DNA from: Bacteroidaceae bacterium
GTDB taxonomy: Bacteria; Bacteroidota; Bacteroidia; Bacteroidales; Bacteroidaceae
NCBI GenBank assembly: GCA_017617805.1
Contig: JAFZVN010000060.1
Span: 1-32,638, forward strand
Direction of reading: 5' to 3'
DNA: 32,638 nt
Shown here: piece by piece, positions 27,901-32,638 of the stretch
Position numbering within the stretch: position 1 is the stretch's first letter
Layout: the number at the start of each line of letters is the position of its first letter
The notes under the pieces: model-generated
What the model was told of the DNA's origin: nothing
Databases searched by the model: none
What the model saw: the letters and a program-made list of their open reading frames with translations, nothing else
Program-made: the position numbers and the translations under genes

Positions 27901-28447
27901 GGAACTTCAGTTGATGGACGGCAAGATGCTCGTAAAGAACGTGAAGTGCAACTTCCGTGTGATGGGTAAGAAGTTCGGTAAGATGATGAAAGCAGTCAGC
28001 AACGCCGTGACCGGCATGAGCCAGACACAAATCGCTGAACTCGAAGCCAACGGACAGATCACCTTGCAAGCCGAAGGCCAGGATGCCTTGATTGAATTGG
28101 CCGATGTCGATATCATGTCTCAGGACATCCCTGGATGGAGCGTGGCGAACGAAGGCACCACAACGGTAGCCCTTGACATCACCATCACACCAGCATTGAA
28201 GAACGAAGGCAATGCCCGCAAGGTCATCAAGCAGATTCAGGGTCTCCGCAAGTCACAAGGCTTTGAGATAACAGACCGCATCAAGGTTGTTATCACCGAG
28301 ACTCCCGAAACCAAGGCCGTGCTCGATACCTTCAAGGAGAACATCGCTGCACAGGTATTGGCAAACTCCATCATCCTTGGCAATCCTGAAGGTGAGGCCA
28401 TCGACTTCGAAGACTTCAAAGCTGTCATTAGCGTACAGAAAGACTGA
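24980..28447 (+). CDS. ileS: Isoleucine-tRNA ligase with an in-frame palindromic insertion
   Basis: Charges tRNA-Ile and hydrolyses misactivated valine. At 1155 residues it belongs to the long, eukaryote-like branch. Visible: HIGH motif as HPGIHH (53-58), the Trp-rich catalytic core, the CP1 editing domain with TTTPWTLPSN and GTGIVHIAPTFGADD, KMSKR (707-711), the anticodon-binding domain (about 760-920) and a C-terminal domain. Residues 216-239, just before the editing-domain threonine motif, are encoded by a 72-bp GC-rich palindromic element (25625-25696) and interrupt the stretch TAQFKVK / VYILAWTTTPW. The start shares a base with the pyrI stop, and the TGA shares a base with the lspA ATG. 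Confidence 0.98.
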   Translation: MKFTERAKLNLSDVNKEVLEQWNQEDMFHKSIEEREGCPQFIFFEGPPSANGHPGIHHVMGRTIKDTFLRYKTMQGFQVKRKAGWDTHGLPVELSVEKSLGITKEDIGKKISVDDYNDACRKNVMMYTNEWTELTDKMGYWVDLEHPYITYDNKYIETLWYLLKQLYNKGLLYKGYTIQPYSPAAGTGLSSHELNQPGCYRDVKDTTVTAQFKVKAPSNSPKGENAGLWDAIASSHEGGVYILAWTTTPWTLPSNTALCVGPKIDYVAIKGKNPYTEEEAIYILAEARLSAYFQFGEDEKPEILWRGKGTDLVGLHYEQLMPWVKPCALEDNKVVVKEDEAFRVIPGDYVTTEDGTGIVHIAPTFGADDAKVAKDAGIPSLFIIDKAGDTRPMVDFTGKYFVKDDMNEEFVSLCVNDSYWKHSGDFVKNAYDPKYNQGGKYDEKAANKDMDLNVVLCLEMKEEGSAFKIEKHIHNYPHCWRTDKPVLYYPLDSWFIKSTAKKNRMFELNQTIQWKPESTGTGRFGKWLENLNDWNLSRSRYWGTPLPIWRNRDTREEVCIGSVEELYNEIEKAVKAGVMASNPLKDKGFVPGDMSQENYDKIDLHRPYVDDIKLVSDKGNVLTRELDLIDVWFDSGAMPYAQVHYPFENKDLIDKGIAYPADFIAEGVDQTRGWFFTLHAIATMVFDSVAYKAVISNGLVLDKNGIKMSKRLGNVINPFECIGTYGADAVRWYMITNSSPWDNLSFDPEGVKEVTSQFFIKLQQAYSFFTMYANVDGFEYKEADIANADRPDFDRWLLSELNTLVKNVQTYLDDYDPTPAGRFIQSFVIDNLSNWYIRLNKPRFWGGEMTADKLSAYQTLYTCLDTLSRLIAPIAPFYADQLFRDLNSATGKDASQSVHLAKFPTFNEAYIDSELEAAMEAAMKVTSMGLSIRKKVKIPVIQALQSIAIPDTDTMFSGRIERMKDIIMKELNVKELQLMDGKMLVKNVKCNFRVMGKKFGKMMKAVSNAVTGMSQTQIAELEANGQITLQAEGQDALIELADVDIMSQDIPGWSVANEGTTTVALDITITPALKNEGNARKVIKQIQGLRKSQGFEITDRIKVVITETPETKAVLDTFKENIAAQVLANSIILGNPEGEAIDFEDFKAVISVQKD
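25625..25696 (+). repeat. 72-bp palindromic element in frame inside ileS
   Basis: Ends: GCCCCCTC (25625-25632) faces GAGGGGGGC (25688-25696), complementary apart from one extra G. Next to the left end, CTCCC (25636-25640) pairs with GGGAG (25645-25649); in the right half GTGGGATG (25663-25670) pairs perfectly with CATCCCAC (25680-25687) around a 9-nt loop. The element is exactly 24 codons and begins and ends on codon boundaries, adding Ala216 to Gly239. The left part resembles the GC-rich CCCTCTAACTCCCCC-type repeats I remember from intergenic regions of Bacteroidota genomes. Confidence 0.75.
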
Positions 28448-29070
28448 TGAGCAGAAAGAACAAACATACCCTTTCCATCATCCTCTTCATGGCCGTTCTT
28501 GTCATAGACCAAATCATCAAGGTCTGTGTCAAGACGGGCATGTATTTGGGTGAACGCATCGAAATCACCAGTTGGTTCAGCCTCGTTTTCGTCGAGAACA
28601 ACGGAATGGCGTTCGGATGGGAATTGTGGGGAGGCAAACTCTTCCTCACCCTCTTCCGTGTGGTGGCTGTAGGTCTGATTGGCTGGTTCATCTACACAGA
28701 GATTCAACGCAAGCGACCCACTGGCTACATCGTTTGCCTCACGCTCATTGCAGCTGGCGCAGCAGGCAACATCATCGACTGCCTCTTCTACGGACTCATC
28801 TTCAACAACCCACCCTATCCGCAAGTGGCAGAGTTTCAGCCCTGGGGATATGGCTACGGAGATTTCCTCTATGGCAAGGTGGTCGATATGTTCTATTTTC
28901 CCCTCGTCGAGTGGGACATGCCCGAATGGATGCCCATCTACTCAGGACAACATTGCGTGTTCTTCTCCCCCATCTTCAACTTTGCTGATGCTGCCATCTC
29001 ATGCGGCATCGCAGCCTTGTTGTTGTTTTATCATAAGTTGGTCAGCCAATATCAGATAAGGAAGAATTGA
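28447..29070 (+). CDS. lspA: Lipoprotein signal peptidase (signal peptidase II)
   Basis: Inner-membrane aspartyl protease that cleaves signal peptides from lipidated prolipoproteins. It has 207 residues, about 40 more than E. coli LspA. Four transmembrane segments (about 8-25, 62-82, 93-118, 178-200). Family motifs are VENNGMAFG (49-57), GNIID (107-111) and the catalytic pair Asp147 in VVDM and Asp181 in FNFAD. The extra length lies in periplasmic segments NNPPYPQVAEFQPWGYGYGD (120-139) and EWDMPEWMPIYSGQH around 155-169, which I recall as usual in Bacteroidota. Its ATG overlaps the ileS stop by one base. The window encodes at least three lipoproteins that would be its substrates. Confidence 0.97.
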   Translation: MSRKNKHTLSIILFMAVLVIDQIIKVCVKTGMYLGERIEITSWFSLVFVENNGMAFGWELWGGKLFLTLFRVVAVGLIGWFIYTEIQRKRPTGYIVCLTLIAAGAAGNIIDCLFYGLIFNNPPYPQVAEFQPWGYGYGDFLYGKVVDMFYFPLVEWDMPEWMPIYSGQHCVFFSPIFNFADAAISCGIAALLLFYHKLVSQYQIRKN

Positions 29071-29112
29071 AAAATTGAAAAGTTGAAGACCCTTTAGCTC
29101 AACGAAGTTAAT
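29061..29112. repeat. Composite spacer repeat before the DUF4296 gene
   Basis: 29061-29087 is made of GAATTGAAAA-type units (GAAGAATTGAAAA, ATTGAAAA, GTTGAAGA) like those at 20546-20586; 29091-29112 is copy B of the 22-bp repeat at 19732-19753. The two repeat types therefore join here, just before a start codon at 29123, and overlap the last codons of lspA. Confidence 0.6.
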
Positions 29113-29122
29113 TGAAGTAGCC

Positions 29123-30079
29123 ATGAGATTCCGTTTTGCCATCCCCTTTTTTTTCCTGTTCCTCTTCATCGCTTGCGACAACCGTCCTAAGGATGTGCTG
29201 TCACGTGGCAAGATGGAAGATGTGCTCTACGACTATCACATCATGCAGGGCATCATCGACCAGTTGCCATCCGACGAACGGGAGGAGAAGGCGCAAGACT
29301 ACATCAATGCCGTCTATGCCAAGCACGGAATCACAGAGGCTCAATTCGACTCATCCATTGTCTATTACAATCGCCACACCGAAGACCTGCACAAGATTTA
29401 CGAGCATCTGAAAGAGCGTTACACAGCTCTCAACGAGAACCTTCAGGTGGTGAATGGCAATAACGACATGATGGCGATATTCTCCACAGGTGGCGACACC
29501 ACCAACCTTTGGAACTCTACACGACTCATCTCGCTCCGCACGAAAGATCTTCTCAATAAGGAGAGTTTCACCATCCATGCTGACACCTCCTTCCGTCGGC
29601 ACGACCAGTTCATTCTGACGCTTACTCCCGTGTTCATGAAGGAGTCGCAAGAGTATTACGATGTTAACCTCAACATCGGTCTGAGCATCCACTATGCGAA
29701 CGGCAAGCAGTCGGGCATCACCCGTACGCTCAACGCCAACGGTACCCAGCAGTTCACCCTCAAGGCCGAAGAAGATGCCGACATCAAGAGCATCGTCGGA
29801 TTCTTCTATTATCGAGGCAAGAAGAACACTCGCAATTTCTGTCTCATCGACAACATCTCCTTGATTCGCATGCACGAGAAAGAGGCAGAGCTTGTAGAGA
29901 ACACCGACAGCGTGGCGACCGATTCTGCAGAGGTGGACACCGTACCAGAACCACCATCCAAACGTCTCACGCCTGAGGAACTCCGCATCATCAACAAAAC
30001 CGACCAGCACATCAACATCCAAGAGGCCCCTTCCATCCGCCGTCCCAACAGCATCGGCCCACGACGCCGCAAGAAATAA
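29123..30079 (+). CDS. DUF4296 family lipoprotein
   Basis: Bacteroidota lipoprotein of unknown function, 318 residues. Residues 1-18 (MRFRFAIPFFFLFLFIAC) are a signal with lipobox, so Cys18 is the likely lipidation site. The DUF4296 domain is at about 22-110: RPKDVLSRGKMEDVLYDYHIMQGIIDQLP, then YAKHGITEAQFDSSIVYYNRHTEDLHKIYEHLKERY, a helical bundle. The central part (about 140-265) is beta-rich, and the C-terminus is basic (RRPNSIGPRRRKK). In relatives I remember this family next to lspA, as here. It is 52 bp after lspA and likely in the same operon. Confidence 0.8.
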   Translation: MRFRFAIPFFFLFLFIACDNRPKDVLSRGKMEDVLYDYHIMQGIIDQLPSDEREEKAQDYINAVYAKHGITEAQFDSSIVYYNRHTEDLHKIYEHLKERYTALNENLQVVNGNNDMMAIFSTGGDTTNLWNSTRLISLRTKDLLNKESFTIHADTSFRRHDQFILTLTPVFMKESQEYYDVNLNIGLSIHYANGKQSGITRTLNANGTQQFTLKAEEDADIKSIVGFFYYRGKKNTRNFCLIDNISLIRMHEKEAELVENTDSVATDSAEVDTVPEPPSKRLTPEELRIINKTDQHINIQEAPSIRRPNSIGPRRRKK

Positions 30080-30131
30080 TCCTATTGTGTATAAAGTAAT
30101 TTCTACTTTTAGTTTTTAGTTTTTCACTTTC

Positions 30132-30371
30132 ATGCGTCGCGTAGCAGCATCCAGAGTATATATCAACGAAAAGGAGTCCCACACCAACCATGTTGTGGAA
30201 CTCCTTGATCATTCTGTTGTCAATCATTACGCGCTCGAAGGTGAACTCCCTATGACCGAATGGCTCGGTGGCACCATCATCATCCGCAACCGCAAAGCCT
30301 ATCACGTTCCCCAAGTCCTCTCACCCGAAGACATCCTCACCATCTCCTGCACAACAATGACAAGGCTTTAA
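30132..30371 (+). CDS. Small protein of unknown function, probably conserved in Bacteroidales
   Basis: A 79-residue soluble protein without signal peptide or transmembrane segment. It reads as a small all-beta protein: MRRVAASRVYINEKESHTNHVVELLDHSVVNHYALEGELPMTEWLGGTIIIRNRK. I recall similar short proteins with a YxLxxExPxTEWLxGTI pattern in Bacteroidales, but no function. It lies 52 bp after the DUF4296 gene, is preceded by a T-rich CTTTTAGTTTTTAGTTTTTC leader, and is closed by an intrinsic terminator immediately after the stop, which supports it being the true last gene of the operon. Confidence 0.75.
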   Translation: MRRVAASRVYINEKESHTNHVVELLDHSVVNHYALEGELPMTEWLGGTIIIRNRKAYHVPQVLSPEDILTISCTTMTRL

Positions 30372-30390
30372 CTGCCGAAGGCAGCTTTTT
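30372..30390 (+). terminator. Intrinsic terminator of the pheS-ileS-lspA operon
   Basis: CTGCC (30372-30376), loop GAA, GGCAG (30380-30384), then C and five T (30386-30390). The stem begins on the base after the stop codon of the 79-residue gene. Confidence 0.85.
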
Positions 30391-30396
30391 ATGACT

Positions 30397-30440
30397 GAAT
30401 CAAAAAGAAACACCCGTGTGGCGTAAGTGCTACACGGGTG
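30397..30440 (-). terminator. Intrinsic terminator of the glucan phosphorylase gene
   Basis: CACCCGTGTGGC (30411-30422) pairs with GCTACACGGGTG (30429-30440), with one G-T pair and loop GTAAGT. On the minus strand the stem is followed by TTTCTTTTTGATT (30410-30398), the expected U-tract. It lies 14 bp beyond the glgP stop codon. Confidence 0.85.
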
Positions 30441-30453
30441 GATTCGTATACGT

Positions 30454-32638
30454 TTAGCTATTGAAAGCTGGAAGTTCCAGCCATTTGAGATAGCAGAAGT
30501 CCTGACGGTGAGGCAGGAGCTTGTTCTTCGGATACATGCGGACGGCACTCTTGTACTGACCAAACTGATGTGGAGCCAACGTGGCCTCAAAGGTGTAGTT
30601 ATTGCCCTCATGACCCGTCATCTGCAATGGCTCGACTGAGAAGACACGCTCTGCGCCATCCTTGTCGATGAATACGTTCACCTTCTCCAGACCGATGGCA
30701 TCGTCAAGACCTTGCTCGTTGATGACGTACTTCAGGTTGTACTTCTGACCTGCCTCAGCTCCTGTGGCCGGGAAGTCCCATTCGGCAGAGACAACGCTGA
30801 TAGCATCCCAACGCTCTGCCACGACTTCCTTCCATTGAGCAATGGCCTTGGCCTGACGGTAGTTGTCCTTCGCGAGCTCCTTGAAGCGCTTGGCTTCTTT
30901 GTTGTAGAACTTCTCGTAGTAGTCATCGAGCTGACGCTTCATGGTGTAGTGAGGTGCTATCTGAGCGATGGAGTTCTTGATGACCTTGCACCAGCCTTTG
31001 GAGATGCCTTTCTTCTCCTTATTATAATATAGAGGGATAATCTCATTTTCGAGCAGGCCATAGATGGTGGCTGCATCGAGCCTGTCCTGATAACCCTGAT
31101 TCTCGTAGGTACGCTTCTCCGTGAGCGCCCAACCAGCACCTTCGCGATAGCCTTCGAGCCACCAACCGTCCTTCACACTGAGGTTGACAACACCGTTCAT
31201 CTCGGCCTTCTCGCCTGATGTGCCAGAAGCCTCCAATGGACGTGTTGGCGTGTTCATCCAAATGTCCACACCTGAAACGAGACGGCGGGCCAACAGGAAG
31301 TCGTAGTCCTCCAAGAAGATGATCTTGCCCAAGAACTCTGGACGCTGTGAGATCTCATAGATTCGCTTGATAAGACCCTGACCAGCACCATCGGCTGGGT
31401 GAGCCTTACCTGCGAAGAGGAACATTACAGGACGATCGGGGTTGTTCACAATCTTGGCGAGACGGTCAAGGTCGGTGAACAGTAGGTGTGCTCGCTTGTA
31501 GGTGGCGAAACGACGACAGAAGCCAATCATCAAGGCATTGGGATTCATCGATTCAATGAGCGAAACCACACGCGATGGGTCGCCCTGATTCTTCAGCCAA
31601 GCGTCGCGGAACTGATTCTTGATGTAGTGGATCAGGTTCTTCTTCATGTCCATGCGGCAAGACCACAGCTCCTCATCAGGACAGTTGTAGATGCCCTTCC
31701 AAAGCTTCTCGTTCGATTGATCTTTCATGAAGTCCTTGTCGAGATACTTCTGATAAATCTTCGTCAGCCAACCCGTAGCCACCCAAGTTGGGAAGTGAAC
31801 GCCATTGGTCACATAGCCCACGTGGTTCTCCTCTGGATAATAGCCAGCCCAAATGTTGGCGAACATCTTCTGGCTCACCTTTCCATGCAGCCAACTTACG
31901 CCATTCACCTCCTGACAGGTGTTGCAAGCAAAGGTGCTCATGCAGAACTTCTCACTCTTATCGTCTGGATTGGTACGACCCATACCGATGAACTCATCCC
32001 AAGAGATGCCGAGCTTCTGTGGATAGCCGCCCATGTACTTGCCAAACAGACTCTCTTCGAAGTAGTCGTGACCTGCTGGCACAGGCGTGTGGACAGTATA
32101 GAGGCTGCTGGCACGCACTAGCTCCAACGCCTGATTGAAAGTCAATCCCTCCTCGATGTAATCACATAGACGCTGGAGGTTGCAAAGAGCGGCATGACCC
32201 TCGTTGCAGTGGTACACATCCTTCTTGATGCCCAAGGTCTTCAGCAGCAGCATGCCACCAATACCGAGCAGAATCTCCTGCTTCAAGCGGTTTTCCCAGT
32301 CACCACCATAAAGTGCATGCGTAATGGGCTTGTCGAATTCAGAGTTCATGTCATTGTCTGTATCCAACAGATAAAGGTTCACACGACCCACATTCACACG
32401 CCACACATAGGCATGCACCTGATAATTATTGTATGGCACATGAATCACCAGCGGATTGCCATCCTTGTCAAGTTGACGCACGATAGGCAGCGAACCGAAG
32501 TTCTGGCTCTCGTAGTTGGCAATCTGCTGTCCATCCATCGAAAGGCTCTGTGTGAAGTATCCGAAACGATACAGGAAACCTACAGCACACATATCAACGT
32601 TAGAGTCAGAAGCCTCCTTAACATAGTCACCAGCAAGC
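30454..32638 (-). CDS. glgP: Alpha-glucan phosphorylase, 5' end outside window
   Basis: GT35 phosphorylase that releases glucose-1-phosphate from glycogen or maltodextrin with pyridoxal phosphate. About 728 C-terminal codons are present; the frame is open to the window edge with [28 protein letters not shown], so the Met at 32592 is internal. Motifs of the short, ancient phosphorylase group (TIGR02094 type) include [75 protein letters not shown] and [17 protein letters not shown], whose lysine should carry the cofactor. A C-terminal beta-rich extension of about 120 residues (from [21 protein letters not shown]) follows the catalytic part. Bacteroidota relatives are about 850 residues, so about 120 are missing at the 5' end. 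Confidence 0.94.
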   Translation of the reverse strand, partial: LAGDYVKEASDSNVDMCAVGFLYRFGYFTQSLSMDGQQIANYESQNFGSLPIVRQLDKDGNPLVIHVPYNNYQVHAYVWRVNVGRVNLYLLDTDNDMNSEFDKPITHALYGGDWENRLKQEILLGIGGMLLLKTLGIKKDVYHCNEGHAALCNLQRLCDYIEEGLTFNQALELVRASSLYTVHTPVPAGHDYFEESLFGKYMGGYPQKLGISWDEFIGMGRTNPDDKSEKFCMSTFACNTCQEVNGVSWLHGKVSQKMFANIWAGYYPEENHVGYVTNGVHFPTWVATGWLTKIYQKYLDKDFMKDQSNEKLWKGIYNCPDEELWSCRMDMKKNLIHYIKNQFRDAWLKNQGDPSRVVSLIESMNPNALMIGFCRRFATYKRAHLLFTDLDRLAKIVNNPDRPVMFLFAGKAHPADGAGQGLIKRIYEISQRPEFLGKIIFLEDYDFLLARRLVSGVDIWMNTPTRPLEASGTSGEKAEMNGVVNLSVKDGWWLEGYREGAGWALTEKRTYENQGYQDRLDAATIYGLLENEIIPLYYNKEKKGISKGWCKVIKNSIAQIAPHYTMKRQLDDYYEKFYNKEAKRFKELAKDNYRQAKAIAQWKEVVAERWDAISVVSAEWDFPATGAEAGQKYNLKYVINEQGLDDAIGLEKVNVFIDKDGAERVFSVEPLQMTGHEGNNYTFEATLAPHQFGQYKSAVRMYPKNKLLPHRQDFCYLKWLELPAFNS

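Overview
The window looks like core chromosome of a member of the Bacteroidota, most probably Bacteroidales and Prevotella-like. The supporting signs are gene content (DUF3256, DUF4348 and DUF4296 family proteins, a FadL-like barrel next to TPR and LptC genes, a split MacB), promoters of the TTTG-N18-20-TAnnTTTG type instead of -35/-10 boxes, almost no Shine-Dalgarno sequences, and AT-rich spacers made of short degenerate repeats. I see no prophage, insertion sequence, CRISPR array or tRNA; most of the region is housekeeping.

Layout. 1-270: 3' part of RNase P RNA. 372-5658 (+): a tripartite efflux operon (TolC-like channel, MacA-like adaptor, MacB ATPase, MacB permease) followed by a DUF3256 protein, closed by a 22-bp-stem bidirectional terminator. 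5746-9183 (-): asnA, ligA and a small exported protein, transcribed from a promoter divergent from lon. 9516-15704 (+): lon, tgt (overlapping), an LptF/LptG permease and a DEAD-box helicase. 15824-19443 (+): a FadL-like outer-membrane barrel, a secreted TPR protein and LptC, with recognisable promoters before the barrel and TPR genes. 19444-19757: a convergent spacer holding two elaborate palindromic structures. 19758-22453 (-): DUF4348 lipoprotein, murB and a PhnP-like metallo-hydrolase. 22543-30371 (+): pheS, pyrB, pyrI, ileS, lspA, a DUF4296 lipoprotein and a small conserved-looking protein, several joined by 1-nt stop/start overlaps. 30454 to the end (-): most of an alpha-glucan phosphorylase gene, facing the previous operon across a pair of back-to-back terminators.

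Functions group into envelope biogenesis (efflux, LPS export by LptC and LptF/G, MurB, LspA, several lipoproteins), translation and tRNA modification (RNase P, Tgt, PheS, IleS), pyrimidine synthesis (PyrB/PyrI), DNA ligation, proteolysis and glycogen turnover.

I do not see a large new system. The observations most worth a second look are: (1) a 72-bp palindromic element lying exactly in frame inside ileS and adding 24 residues beside the editing domain; (2) a Tgt whose three zinc-binding cysteines are replaced by Gly, Ser and Asp; (3) three near-palindromic boxes spaced exactly 22 bp apart in the convergent spacer at 19.5 kb, followed by an 82-bp nested AT-rich palindrome; (4) a dispersed intergenic repeat found just before several start codons; and (5) in-frame tandem repeats in a signal peptide and in the MacA tail that could vary in copy number.
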